A DNA stretch of 64,000 bases from Capitulum mitella. Lineage: Eukaryota; Arthropoda; Thecostraca; Pollicipedomorpha; Pollicipedidae. The translations under genes were made by a program, and so were the position numbers. The stretch is from NCBI GenBank assembly GCA_030062745.1, contig CP099839.1, positions 31,602,904-31,666,903 of the forward strand, given 5' to 3'. Shown here piece by piece: positions 32,430 to 44,744 of this stretch; position 1 is the first letter of the stretch, and every line of letters begins with the position of its first letter. The notes beneath the pieces are model-generated. The model searched no databases and was not told the origin of the DNA. It was given only the letters and a program-made list of their open reading frames with translations.

Positions 32430-34165
32430 CTTCCGAACGGTTTGTTTGATCCATCCGAAACTGGTGTACCTTCTTGGGCATCCTTTCTGCATCTGATGGT
32501 AAAATAATTTTTTACGTTGCCATGGTAACGAGCTATGACGTCATAACGGGAACCATGTCAGCCGTTTTCGCGAGCTGACGCGGCCGGTTTACCACGGTCT
32601 CAACTTTGTCTCACTGTAAGACGGTTCGAGTGCAAAAATGCAATGAAATATATATCAGTCGACTCCAGATTGTACGTTCTGCAAGACAACAGGCCGATTT
32701 AATAGGCTTATCCTCACTACCGAGATTATCGAGGACGCAAACAGGTCATGAGCTACGGCGGGAAACACGTAACTTTTTTATATTTGGGAATGCGATAGGA
32801 AACAGGCATCGCAAAACAATCTATATGTTAGGATTGCTGAAGGTGTAAGGGATCGAATGATATAAATTTGGTGCAATTTATCTTTTATTTCTTCAAAAGA
32901 GGGCGCAATGCAGAAAACACCTGACTTTTGCTCCGACGGGTGGAACGGCGTCGGCCCCGGGGTGATGAGTCTACAGTACCATGACATGCCTTAAGTTAGA
33001 TTCGGTCTTGGATATCAACTCGAAAAACGCTTTAAAGGCAACTAAGTTTCGATTTCCAGCTAATCCGAGGCCATTCTACGTCATTGGCTTGAGAAAACCT
33101 TGGATGATTTAAGATGACCTTTATGTTGTTCGACAATGGTTCTTGTTAACTGAGATACTACATTTTGTTTTATCATCCAGCATTATTTACAAAAATGCCT
33201 CTGCAGCTCCGAGAACGCATTTAAGCCGACGACCCCGCATGACAAGGATTGACCTACCATGACGTGGATCGGATTCCATGGATAAAATGCAATCATGTGG
33301 TGTACAGCCAGACTCATAACTGACTGACGAACACTATGATATCCGTTTCGTTTCACCATCATTTATCCTCTGACGCTCATTTGCGCTTTAACTCGAAAAA
33401 AGTGTCACTTTCTGCCAATTTCTGATTTCTGACCCGACCTGCAAGGTCATCCGTTGACCTCAGACATTAAAATGGATACCAGTCGCGAGATTTCGTCCCG
33501 CGCAACACGCTGTTTTTTTTCCGCGACGCCCTCGGACACACGGTGTGGAAATGGCCAGGGGTTGTACCAACTCTCCCCATACGTTCGCGCTATGCAAAAG
33601 GCCCTTTACGGGCGAGGGTTAAAATTTGCACACAGCACGCAAAATGAGTGTGAAAAGGGCATTGAAAATTTTGCGGCTATGCGAGCTGCCGATTTGTCGT
33701 TACCCTTGGAAAACCATGGGCGGGGGATTTCCTCTCCCGGCCGTGCGAAGGTTTAGTACAAGGTGAGACTGAGGGCTCTAATATGTGATGTTCGCGAAAA
33801 AACATCCAAGTGCATCTGAGTATAAGTTCGCAGCAGTGGAAATGTCTGTTGGTGAAATCAGAACTCTAGGTCACCCCATGACATTTGACAGATATGTATT
33901 TAGGAAAAAACATCGTTGTCAATTGTTTGATTATAGGTTGAGATTCATCTGCGTGCTGACATCAATTGACACTTTGGCATATGAATGTTACCCAGTTCTT
34001 CAGTTTTCCAGCCGTGACTGGCTTTGTTCTTAATGTTACACGTAATCATTCAAAGGAGAGAGTATGAACAGTATGAGTACTCACTGGATCCGGATAATCG
34101 CGCCTTGCTCAACGCCAGTTGTTTTCGTGTACGAAATCGTGGTGCGTTTGGACCTTCTGGCAGGT
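32430..34165. other. No firmly supported gene
   Basis: AGGTCA-rich, with frames such as 33454-33756 that lack motifs. Possibly the body of the element starting at 32378. Confidence 0.35.
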
Positions 34166-34166
34166 G

Positions 34167-34326
34167 CGTCGAAGCTGAACCCGGCCATCACGAGCGCGAC
34201 ATCGAGAAGGCGATGGACAAATGGCTGACGAATTACCGCGACCGGGACGGCCTGCGCAGCGTGCGAGAACGCAACAGCGACACGTGCAACGTTTCAGAAA
34301 AATGTGTGATGAATCAGCATAAATAA
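34167..34326 (+). CDS. Candidate coding exon, unknown product
   Basis: After an acceptor-like ccttctggcag a GC-rich open stretch contains HHERDIEKAMDKWLTNYRDR and continues to a stop at 34324-34326. Composition is unlike the AT-rich flanks, and the charged helical pattern looks coding. I recognise no family. It could equally be chance openness of a GC-rich patch. Confidence 0.25.
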
Positions 34327-34969
34327 CGTGCGTGTGCATACGTTTGTTTTCCTTATGGTGGAAAGATTGGACTAAGAACCAAGAATTCAGCATAGCGTTG
34401 AGTACCGGAAAAGTGGATCAGAATCAGATATGGAACATCATCAAAACTGGCAGCAACTACAACTCCAAGTCAACTCTGACTGAACATCTGTGGAAATGAG
34501 GGGAGGGCGTGGTCTTTACTTCCTTTCTTTCCATGCGCCATCCACAGGGTTAATGTTATGTTGTTAAAAATGTTGCCCAAAGTTTTTTGGGGGCAATTGC
34601 CCCTCTGCACCCAACTTCGAACAGAGGCATGCGACATTGTTTGATATTTTAAATGATTATTCTCTCTATACCTTCGCCTTGCAACTTAAGTGTAATCTGG
34701 AAAACAGAGTAAGCAGGGTTGTAAATTTATCCGAAGGGTATTTTATTTCATCAGTGTACGCACGACTTCTTTGTACCTACTCGAAGCGTCTTTTACTGGA
34801 CTTGGTGTTTTCATGTGTTCGTTCTATTCATGTATCTGACTCTAATCCAGGAACGTAGCTAAGATTCCGCCATTGAGGGGGCCAGTACAAACCTCATCCT
34901 CTAAACACTGATTGTATTTGGATATTTTGGTTTCACTGTGAACAAAATGAATATCAAGATCGTGTTTAA

Positions 34970-34973
<4 letters not shown>

Positions 34974-35007
<34 letters not shown>
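34974..35007. repeat. (TA)n microsatellite
   Basis: About 17 uninterrupted AT dinucleotides. Confidence 0.95.
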
Positions 35008-35009
<2 letters not shown>

Positions 35010-35011
<2 letters not shown>

Positions 35012-35760
35012 ACATATATCGTTGTCAAGAAAACGAAAACATGAAAAGAAACAGAAAATGCAGGAAAAAACAACCCATAGGCAACCTGTAACATGCCTAT
35101 TGTTGACTAAATGATGTTGTCATATATGCTCGAACACAGTTGCAATGAGCGTGTCTGAGATAGTACGTTATGACTGTTGCTGTTTATGTTCCGTTGTTCA
35201 GAGAAACGATTTAAGCTAGCAAGACTCCGGATTCAATACTGGCCACCCGTGTTGTGTGACCCGACCACAGCGCATGAGCCGGCACCAGAGCTGGTCAAGT
35301 CAGCCATCATAGCTACGTGGATTAATAAGGTTATTGGAACCACATCGATCCAGATGAGTTGGCATCTACATAAAAGAATTCGCGGATATTCCGAAATGTA
35401 TTCGATTTCTCGAAGTTATTTCTACACCATTTCCTTTTACCAATTTTCTGAGCCGTCGGCACTGATGAGGGTACTGAGACATGAACACTAATATATTTTC
35501 TACCTTCTTGGTCCAGTTCTTTCGTTATTTCGCAGTAAAGTCTTTGTAGACCACTTGAAAATGAAGCGGAGAAAAAAGTAAATGGAGACGTTCGATACTG
35601 TTATTAATATTTGAAATGGGAATGGAATGAATGAAAAGAACATACAGGGGAATCCAGACGACGGCTCCATGAAGTAGATACGAATGGTGGCGATTTGAAG
35701 TTGATAAGTCGAGCATAGGCGGTCCTAGAGAAAAGCAAAGATGAAAAATCCCCGATTTGA
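35010..35760. other. No supported gene
   Basis: Short frames only; 35177-35491 is open on the plus strand but has no motif or splice support. Confidence 0.4.
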
Positions 35761-35762
35761 CA

Positions 35763-36146
35763 TTATGGCCAGGGTTTCCTTAATGCAAAGTCAATGCTGT
35801 CAACGAACAGCCACACCAACGGCGCTGGATCCCTGAACGGAACGCCCGACGACTTGATCAGGGAGGTCATCTGGCTGATGCTACGCGTGCTCACGGGCAG
35901 CATGAAATCGCGTCTCGGAGCCACCGAAGGCCATTTTTGGTTATGATCGAGGAATGCAGCTCTGTCCAGACCTCTGCCATGTGCCTGATCACGTGACGAG
36001 GACCAGGGTTTCGGACGTGGTGCTGAGTTTATATATGAAGCCCCCCTCTGTGTTGCGGCAGCAAGAGGGTTCAGAGGCAGCGCGGTGACGACGCGAAAAC
36101 GTGATCTGTCAAATTTTATTTGCATCGAATCTATACAACACCGCAA
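35763..36146 (-). CDS. Candidate minus-strand gene start with TATA-like box, unknown product
   Basis: A 127-codon minus frame. Around its middle the DNA has TATATAAA (minus strand, about 36029-36036) and a CACGTG E-box nearby (about 35992-35997). Downstream ATGs open a 47-codon frame that includes SISQMTSLIKSSGVPFRDPA and stops at 35763. The part before the TATA box is probably not translated. The lower half has plausible coding texture, but I cannot name a family. Confidence 0.25.
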   Translation of the reverse strand: MRCCIDSMQIKFDRSRFRVVTALPLNPLAAATQRGASYINSAPRPKPWSSSRDQAHGRGLDRAAFLDHNQKWPSVAPRRDFMLPVSTRSISQMTSLIKSSGVPFRDPAPLVWLFVDSIDFALRKPWP

Positions 36147-36149
36147 AAG

Positions 36150-37035
36150 AACCCTAACTCACTGTCCTCTTGGAAAACCACTGTAAAGGTTTCCGAAAGG
36201 CCTCGAAAAGACAGAACATTGACATTCAAAAAGTTTCTTGGAACCATATAATTCGACCGGGTGTTCGCCGAGCCTCGTCAAACCCTTCTCGTCTGACCAG
36301 CCCTCGCCAAGATGTATGGAACTCGTCCATGGAGCCTTCAGAAGCCTTCTTCATCGGACCCTTACCACCAAACATTACTACTCATGCCTCTTGCAACCTA
36401 GGTACTGGAGAATGACTGTCAACATTTAATGGCACATATGGTGTTTGGTGGTGCACGATGACTCATGGCACGGCACAGAAACAGAAAAACAGACGACTAC
36501 TGGAATGGTATTTCAAACATTTTGGTGAACTTACTTCAGATTAGTTCAGTTCGGTTGATATTCAGTTGTTCAGCCAGGGCTCAAGTCGATCCAAGATAAT
36601 ACAATCTTTAGCAGTGTGGCATCCCGCTTTCTATCAAGATAAAAGCGTCATATTCATTTCAACGTTTTGCTATACGACGTACAAAAACGACATGGATTCA
36701 TCGTTTACCCCCACAACATTTCGATGTTAAATGTCACAATTCGAGAAGCATATTGAAGCAATAAGGAGTGATTTGAACCTTATGGAACTAAAGTCTCTCC
36801 TAAAAATGAAGTTTTTTTCCAGGACACACGTAAAAAGGGGAACTGGTCACGATTTCTTTGGCACGCCGATCGCCGCTCGATGACTGTTATATTTTCCGTA
36901 GTAACGTCTTTATTTTCTGCTATCATTTGATTGTTTTCTGCTATAATTTGCTTGTTTTCGATTTTACTACAGTGGATTCGAACCACTATCAGACGAATTC
37001 AGGCTTGACGAACGCCAACTTCCTTCCTTTTCTCG
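36150..37035. other. No supported gene
   Basis: AT-rich with short frames. AGTGGATTCGAACCACT (36971-36987) resembles an inverted tRNA T-arm, but no acceptor, D or anticodon arm fits around it. Confidence 0.5.
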
Positions 37036-37039
37036 CCCC

Positions 37040-38480
37040 GCACCATCTTCACAACAGCACCTTAATTCCAGCAGAGGCTGGGCGTCCCGCGCCGGCTCTG
37101 GCCGACGCAGTCAGTCATCCGATGCCGCATTGTCTGATCCTCGTGAAACGGCCGGTGAAACCTCGGAGCGCGCCAACATGTGGCTGAACAATGCAGCTGA
37201 AATCGGTCAAGCGCTGGGAACGTGCTCCTGTGGCCGGACACTTGCCCCGCCCTGGATACGCCGCGGTCGCCGACGCTCTCGATGCGTGTGTTCACCGGTG
37301 GAGGGATCGCCTCGTGTCGGGTGGCCCGTCGTCGGCCGCCTCGGGCGCCGCCGCGCTGCCATGGCCGGCGGCAACGTCCGGGGCAGCGACCTTGGCCAGC
37401 TGGGCCTATTTCGGGCTCGTCTTGCCGCGGGCGGGCCGACCGCCCGGCCTTCACCTCGTATCGCCGCTGGCGACGGCGCCGACGCGGCTGGCGGCCGAGA
37501 GCCCGCCCGGTAGCCTTGAGGCACGGCCGACCATGGGCCGGTCGCGGCCATAGGTCGGCGCCTGCGTCCACCCGGGGCGCCCGAAGGTCAGCCGCGGGCT
37601 CACGGCCGCCGGCCGGCCGCCGCCGGATTCTGCACCCCTGCGCCAGCCGCCGGACTGCAGGAAAACGCCGCGTCGGTCCGCGGCGGCAGCGGCGAAGGTG
37701 GCGCGTCCGGCCGCGCGCTGGGAGTCGGCCGTCACAGCGGCGCGCCATTATGCCCCAGCACAGTGGCCCTTGATTCCAGTCGCGTGTGACCTGTCCTCAC
37801 CGCTGCACGAGGCCCTGTCCCAGGAACGCGGCATTTTCCACTGGCGAACGGCGTCCATCGTCCAGTATTCCCATTTTTGACGCCCCTTGGCCTCATTAAT
37901 CCGCCCTAAGTGGACCGTGCGTGCGTCAGCAGCGGTTCGCCGCGAGCCTGCGCCTCGCTGCGAGCAACTGGTACCGGGAGCCGGACAGGCGCGGCCAGGC
38001 CGCGTGCCAGTTCCTGCGGCGGGTTCGCGCCGGTGCCGCTCTCCCGGTGGCCGCGGCCAGGTGGCCGGCTCAATACATCGGTCGCCACCGAATGGACTCG
38101 TCCGCTCCGGCCGGCCGCCGTCGATACTGCGAAGGTCAGCCGCCGACACGTGAACCGCGCGCCGTGTCCCAGGCCGGCCGGCCGCGCGCCCGGCACGCGG
38201 TAGCCGTGCGGCAACGTCCCGCCACCTGATCGATGCCGGCCATTAACTTTTCGTCGGTGACTGGATGCGCCGTATGCAGCTGGCCATGACCCGTTTAGTG
38301 CCGGCGGCAGTTTGTGAACAAGGAATGACCCATTTGCCGGGCGCGGACGGGGCTCGCCCAGTGACGCGGTCGCATGCGAGCGGCCGTTTGACAAAGGTGT
38401 GGGCTAGCCATTGTATGCGTGTTGCAACCTTGGGCCGGTGGTTTATGGGCCGGGACGGATCAGATATGCCGCATGGCGAG
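37040..38480. promoter_or_regulatory. GC- and CpG-rich island, about 1.4 kb
   Basis: Base composition jumps to strongly GC with dense CpG (runs such as cggccggccgcgcgcccggc), unlike the rest of the window. Several 90-230 codon frames overlap on both strands (for example 37062-37748 minus, 37222-37773 plus, 37906-38394 minus). All are Arg/Pro/Ala-rich, as expected when stops are rare, so I call none a gene. It may be an unmethylated CpG island at a promoter, or inserted foreign DNA. Confidence 0.6.
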
Positions 38481-38639
38481 TGATGGTGACTCGGTGGAAC
38501 GGCAGCACACGTTCTGGCATCCGTATAATTCGGCCGTCTTAAATCTCGACGAACGGGAAATGATCTGTGGTTGAGTGTCCGGCAGATGGTGTAGGTACGC
38601 GTCGACTTTGGTACGGCCTTACCATAAGAGGAACCCCAG

Positions 38640-38671
38640 CGACCCCAGCGACCCCGGGGTCGCTGGGGTCG
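38640..38671. repeat. Perfect 32-bp palindrome
   Basis: CGACCCCAGCGACCCC meets its exact reverse complement at CCCCGGGG. The left arm is itself a repeat of CGACCCCAG, which starts just before (38634). Confidence 0.95.
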
Positions 38672-38674
38672 TTC

Positions 38675-39143
38675 GAGGTTTCAAAACACGTTACTCCATA
38701 ACGTCCATGGGAGTGATGCCAAATTTGGCAGAGGTTTGGGTTCTTTCTGTGCCCCATTTTCGCATAGTCATTGATAACGATGGCATGTCCGGTAGTTCGC
38801 GGGCAAGTGAGGAGGAGGGTATTCCTACTAACTTTGGATGACTGCAATATACTCCCTTTGATAATGCATGGAAAGATATTGTCTCATACTGGCAACCAGC
38901 CTCGAGGCCAATCACGCGACCTTGAATGATTGTGTCAGATTTACGTTGTATTGGCTTCTGGCTGAAAGAGACGGCAGTGCAAACTTCTGGCAATGCTTCA
39001 GACGCTGGAAGAAAAATGTATCTCTTATCATCGAACTCCCAGTTGCAACGGAAATTCGAAAACTAAACTTGACAAACTTTTGTATTCAGTAAGAAACTTG
39101 GTAAGTTGGTAAAATGGTGTGTATTGCATGGTGTATGGTAAGT

Positions 39144-39145
<2 letters not shown>
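38675..39145. other. No supported gene
   Basis: Short frames on both strands, no motif. Confidence 0.4.
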
Positions 39146-39183
<38 letters not shown>

Positions 39184-39196
39184 TATCATATATATT
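39146..39196. repeat. (TA)n microsatellite
   Basis: AT dinucleotides from 39146, with CAT interruptions after 39177. Confidence 0.95.
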
Positions 39197-39199
39197 AAG

Positions 39200-39985
39200 T
39201 TCGTTGTTTGATAAATGGAAAATCTGAGAATGAAAAATTTCCGTCAGGGCTAAATCCGTTGAGCAATTAACATTGAGGGGGGAGTTTAAGTTGTCGGACC
39301 TTCGGCTCAGCCTCACCAACCATTGGCATTTCTTTACTGGTGCGTACAGTGCTTGTTCAATTCCTTCTTCTCCGACCTAAATGCTCGCATTTCGTACACG
39401 GCTACCTTGGTAAATGCGAACGTTTCATAGCGACCAGACTTTATTTTTCCCTTACATATTTCTAAAACTGCTGGTTTCCAAGTGACCTCATTACCACTGC
39501 CTGAACTTAGAAAATACCTGCATCTGCGTTGTTCAGACAGTAAAAAGGATGAGTGCAGCATAACGAAACAGATTTCCAAACATGGCAGCTTTTGCTCTTC
39601 CTAAGGCCGAACCTGGAATCAGTTCAACAACTGGACAGACCAACTTTACACTTGGAGCTGGACGCATGCAAATGGTGGTCGATGTTAAGAAGTGTGATAC
39701 GTTCACTTGGACTTTACTAGAACTTAGACACTGCTTGCTTTGCCAAGCGTAATTACTGACGTCTAAGAAACCGTTGAACGTTGACAAGTGCGTCGCGTTG
39801 TGTGGTTTTGGTTTTGAATGGGGTCACACTCATGACATCTCTTGATAACCTAAACCCATTTTTTCTTCTGGGATTTGACCCCTCCTATTTAGCATCCCAG
39901 CAAAAACCTCGATCTTCAGCCTTCATGTGTAGGCTGGCGCGAATCCATGGGGGCCTACTGGAGTGCTCATACCTCTCCCCTTGAG
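39200..39985. other. No supported gene
   Basis: Short antisense-overlapping frames; no domain or repeat edge recognised. Confidence 0.4.
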
Positions 39986-39989
39986 GCCT

Positions 39990-41290
39990 GAGAGAGACAC
40001 CGACGGGGCTCCAAATGAGCTTCACGGTGTCTCTTTGAAAACTTGACGGGTTCTTGATCAGTCAGGGGCTCTGGGAGGGTTAGGTAACCCCTAATACGGA
40101 TACAAGGGCCTCTGAAGCTTCCAAAAAGCCCCTGAGATCACAACAGGGCCCTAGCATGGCAGAGTGCCCCTGAGACCGCCAGAAGAGTCATAGGACCCCA
40201 AATACGGCCAAGATGAGGACTGAGTCCCTAGGACGGCATGGGGCCCCGTAGTCAAACGGCACGCGTAGTCAAAGTGTCGCCGGGAGGACTAATGAGACCC
40301 TGAGACGGCTTAAGATGGCCCCTAAGATGGACGGAAGAGCTCATGAAACTCTTCAAGGGTCCCTAGAACTGTAAGAGGGCCCCAGCGTGGTAAAGGGTCC
40401 ATGAGACCGCTAAAAGTGCGAGAGACTCCTAAGATCTCAACATAAGGAGCCTCTGACCAGCCAGAGAGGCACCCTGAAAGACGACTCATCGGTAACCTTC
40501 TCGACCTCAGAAGAGGCCTCAAATGGGCTACACTAGTCTTTTTGAAAACCTGAGGAGTCCTTGATGCAGTCAGGGGACCCTGGGAAGGTGAGATGGGTCC
40601 TGAGACGACAACATAGGCTCGTAAATGGCAGATAGCCCGTGAAACCGCCAAAAAGGTATAAGGGTCCCATTCGAGGCGAAGACGATAAGAGGGTCCTCAA
40701 CCTGGACGACCAGAGGGCCCCCGCGTATCAGGCGGATTCCTGGCACAGAAAAGGTCCCCTGATACTGCCAGTGAGACCCCTGAAGTGCCAACAAAGGCCC
40801 CTAATACGGCTTGGGGGGACTTAAGACTGCTAGATGCATGCCATGTAAAAAAGGAAGACCCCTGATACTGATGGAGGCCACCGGAGACGATGAAAGGGCC
40901 CATGACACTGCAAAGCGGCCTTGAAATCGTTAAAATGCCTTTTGTCACTGTCAGAGGGCCCCTGACACAGCAAAAATGTTCCCCACAGCCGACAAGAGGG
41001 GTACCTAAGACAACGAGATCGAGCAGTCTCCAGCAACAGGGCCCCTGAGACGACCAAACGGGCCCCTGAAACTGCTAAATCTTGAGACATCCAGACAGCG
41101 CCTGAAACGGCCAAAGGACTTAGGGGATTGCTAGGGGCACCTCTGTCATGGCAGAGGGACTTATAGAGGGCCCTTGTTGCTGCCTGAGGGGCTCCTTGGA
41201 TGGCAAAAATATTTCAGGGACGACAGCAGGGAACCCGAAATGGCCGAAACGTCCTGAAACTGCCAGATGGGTCCATATTTCGGCCACTTT
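39990..41290. repeat. Degenerate 21-bp minisatellite array
   Basis: About 60 units of a ~21-bp motif of the type GGGCCCCTGAGACNGCCAAA, for example gggcccctgagacgaccaaac directly followed by gggcccctgaaactgctaaat. Because 21 is a multiple of 3, long open frames appear in several phases, but their content is just the repeat. The same class occurs at 52940 and 54590. Confidence 0.8.
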
Positions 41291-41294
41291 GCAT

Positions 41295-42120
41295 GACAAC
41301 AAAACGCAAGATCTTGTATTCGACGCTGACGGACTTGAATGTTTCGTTTATTTTATATGATTAAAAAGTGCAAAATTACGTCGAACATTTGCCCCTGGAC
41401 GAGCACGGATCCACCTATGTCATACCGGAAGAGCAAAAAATGGAGGAAGGGGTGGCCGGTCATTCGCCCTTCCCATGGCAAAATCCTGGTTACGCCCCTG
41501 ACTGACAGGCTGTGCAGCGGCAGGAGAACCTGGAATCAAGCTCCACGCATTTGCGCTCCAAGGTGACCCATCTTATGTACATGAACGAACGGGATGAATA
41601 AATACGGACTAAACTGACCGGGGACATTGTGGACCTATGCATGAACACTGACAAGCCTAGATCGTCTGTGTAGTGTACGTCTATAAAGACGGAAGATGTT
41701 GCTGATAAAGTTCTTAGCAATTATTTTGCGATAAATAGGTAGAGTCACATAAAACAATAAATAATGAAAAAACTGCTTTCTGAGATGATCCAATGATGAG
41801 GAAAAATATAGGGTCCTGCCAACTTTCATTGGCCTGAGCCCGTTCAGACAGTTGCACGACAGCTGACAAGACACAGTCTAATAGGACAACGGGGAAATTC
41901 GCTGGAAAGCGCTTTGAAACTTAATAGGGTTGGAGTTTTGAGACATGATGTATTTAAAAAGTTGACGTCTAAGACTGCAAGCAACACCTGTCGGTCAGTT
42001 TAGCTCAAAACATGTGTTCATGGTGAAACATTCTACTAAGATGCGGCTTTTAGTCCTGGACCAAACAGCATCGTCATGGTGCGCATCATTCTGGAGATTT
42101 ATACACCAATGAGAAAATAC
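41295..42120. other. No supported gene
   Basis: Contains a ggaaggggtggccggtcatt...cccatggcaaaatcctggttacgcccct block (about 41447-41500) typical of transposon ends in many animal genomes; its partner was not found. Confidence 0.4.
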
Positions 42121-42125
42121 TTGAA

Positions 42126-43329
42126 CCCGATTCCCGGAGGGCTAGACGGTATGGCCGGCTCCCGGCAGGAAGGCGGATTTGCCCCCCCCCCGAGCCTCGA
42201 GAATTGCACATTCGATTTCATCGCAACAAACGGCAATCGAATTGCTATGATGTGAGCTACATTTCTATGAAGAAGTTTTAAAAATTTTGAGAGGGGCGGA
42301 TACAGGGCGGGGCAAAAAAGGCAAAATGGGACGTATTTTTGGACCTGGTACAACTCTGCTGTTTATGGACCGATTTTGACGAAATTGGAATGAATCAAGA
42401 GAATGTGGATGAGACTGTTACCGTTGGTCCATGCATTTGAAATTGCGGGGAAATGCATAGGTGTTCACAGGGTTAAAAAAGGGAGGATTAATTTTTCGAA
42501 AACTCAATTAACAAAAAAGTTCAAAACACTTTTTTAGCTTTTTATAGTCATGCTGTGCTGCAGAAGCACAAATCGTGTTGCATGGTTTGTATTACATTAG
42601 TATAGGCGGTCCTAGGGGCAGGAAAAAGGTGGAAATGTCATGGTCGCATGTTCATCAGGTTAAGCTGTTGTCTTTGACCTTAAATGGCCTCCAGTGACCT
42701 TAGAATCACATGGAGTGATCTTGGGTGCATTTCATATTGTTTGAAAACGTATCTAGTCATTTGAATTCACTCTATTTCTAAAATTCCATTTCACGGCTGT
42801 TGTGATAAAGGATAAGCGCACTGATATTTCAGGTGATAATTCTGTAACCCGACCTGCCATCGACTTGAACCTTGGTACACAAGTAGTGAGCATCTTTCTA
42901 CGCAACATATATTCTGAGCTTGTTATTTGGAAGCACACCACCGGAATTATTACTGAGAAACCAAATTTTAAATTCTGACTTTGACATGACCTTGTAAAAT
43001 GACCTAAGATAAACAAAATTGCGTTTGTATGATTCCCAACTACTTACCTTTACGCCCATGTTAAGTTTTAAGTTCTATTTAAAAAAGTGCTTTTTTTGGT
43101 AGCCATTTTCTTCCATCCTCAACAGGGCCAAAAATGGCCCGAGGTGTCCCTCATAAACTTTGTCTGGCTCCGCCCCTGAGCAAAATAGGATTACGAAATT
43201 TTGTTACAGTGCGTAGAAAGAATAGCTAGGTAAAGTCACCAAGTGTTGTGAAGCCGCATTCAAAACCCTGGAATTGGCAATCAAAAAACCCGAGGGGAGG
43301 TGGATTCGTCCCCCCCGTTAGAAATAGGG
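42126..43329 (+). mobile_element. TTAA-flanked element, family 1, copy 2
   Basis: The left end reads TTGAA then CCCGATTCCCGGAGGGCTAG, the same as copy 1 apart from substitutions. The right end is GAAATAGGG followed by TTAA (43330-43333). Internal landmarks match copy 1 throughout, including the Ca. 10-bp TGACCT words and TGGCTCCGCCCCTGAGCAAA (about 43167). The GC hairpins have partly decayed. It is about 1204 bp and in the same orientation as copy 1. Confidence 0.85.
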
Positions 43330-43590
43330 TTAAAAGCACAAAGAAAGAAATCGCTACTGAAGCATCCATAAACGTTGAACACGTCTGCTGAAACTCAAGC
43401 TTTCACCAGATCCTGCACATACAAACCTCACTATCCGTCAAAAGTACCAGCAGTACGTTATGTGCAGGGCCAGGCACCCATTCGACATGTCCTCTCATGG
43501 GATTTTACTTGAAAGTAATGCGATTGCACTTTGAAAGACTGGGGTTGCATCTACAGCCCCCTTTATATAAAAAAAATTATACCCTCACTT

Positions 43591-43692
43591 CCTCAACATT
43601 TCGTCTACAGATCAACCAGTAAGCCCTCAAATCCTCAACATTTCGCTTCTCCTACAGCTCAACCAGCAAGTCCTCAAATCCTCAACATTCTG
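43591..43692. repeat. Short tandem repeat, unit 42-47 bp
   Basis: CCTCAACATTTCG...CAACCAG.AAG.CCTCAAAT occurs about 2.3 times. Confidence 0.85.
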
Positions 43693-43699
43693 TCACTTC

Positions 43700-44445
43700 A
43701 TTCAGAGCGCCCCTTGCTTACGAAGAATCTAGATCGACGTTATTCGTCACTCTTATTCGTTCATGATAGGCTCTCTTTAATTTAGAGGCCTACGACTGTC
43801 AAGAACTTCAAAACTGCCCGGTCCTGCCCGACAGAAGTACGTAAGGCTATATGAAAAGTGTTGCCTTAAACAGGTTTGGACAATGAGATTATGTTTTTGA
43901 ATTGTTTTGCCACAATAATGTGCGACACGAAACATATTTTTTTGTCCCAAGAGGAGCCTATCTTGAACGATTTCGACATGCATTCATTAAAAGTTCTAAA
44001 ACATTGCGCCGTCAGTTTTGAAGTCATGTGGTTGTCCAGCCACAAGTCGGATGCACTCCCTTCTGTCGAGTGATAGGCGTACCACGTACCACCGACTGCC
44101 CGGACGGAAAACCCGACACCGCACTAGTCGTGAGCAAGGACTTTCGAACAACATTTCTCGTGTAAATCCGTCACCCGGCTTGGATCCTCCTGCGTCGGCG
44201 GATGTTTATGGTGACATACGCACAGTCTTCAAATCTCAGTGAAATAATCCTATCAAGTTATCTCACACCAGATGGTGATGGTCGATATGTCAATAACTCA
44301 CATCGGTCAAACGGGCCAGTCCTGGCGTGAAGAGTCATGGTCTGTGACCTGTGATTTAGCAATGTAAGCATCGTCTTCGCTGTTCGCAGGCATAAGGTGT
44401 GCACCATGTCTGCGTCAAAATCGAGTTCGCTCCCGTAACTACAAA
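43700..44445. other. No supported gene
   Basis: Short frames on both strands without recognisable motifs. Confidence 0.4.
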
Positions 44446-44449
44446 CTGT

Positions 44450-44740
44450 GCTGCATTGCGTGCAAATTAATCCTGCCAACTGTGCCACACTCCCAGTAGT
44501 TAAATCCTGCAAACTATTCCGCATCCCCAGTAGTCTGATCATGCAAACTGTGCAGTATTCCCAGAACTTTAATCCCGCAAACTGTGCCGCATTCCCAATA
44601 GTTTAATATGCGAACTGTGCCGCATTACCAGCAGTTTATTGCTGCAAACTGTGCCGCTCTCCCGGCAGTTTAATCTCGCAAGCTGGGCCGAATTCTCAGC
44701 AGTTTAATCCTGCACACTGTGCCTCATTCGCATCAATTTA
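44450..44740. repeat. Minisatellite, unit about 34 bp, about eight copies
   Basis: Units of the type GCAAACTGTGCCGCATTCCC followed by AGTAGTTTAATCCT repeat head to tail with 10-25% difference. There are no conserved repeats separated by unique spacers, so it is not CRISPR-like. Confidence 0.9.
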
Positions 44741-44744
44741 GAGA

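Noticed and set aside
36971..36987. tRNA-like T-arm (inverse of AGTGGTTCGAATCCACT)
   Set aside because: No acceptor stem, D-arm or anticodon arm fits at the right distances. A single 5-bp stem is not a tRNA gene.
37062..38394. Several 90-230 codon frames on both strands in the GC-rich island
   Set aside because: They overlap in up to four frames and are rich in Arg, Pro and Ala, as expected when GC content removes stop codons. No domain is seen.
41447..41500. Block similar to generic transposon ends (tggccggtcattcgcccttcccatggcaaa region)
   Set aside because: It resembles such ends, but no inverted partner or target duplication was found, so no element is called.
44450..44740. CRISPR-like array
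   Set aside because: Repeats are directly adjacent and all parts drift together. There are no unique spacers, and the DNA is eukaryotic.
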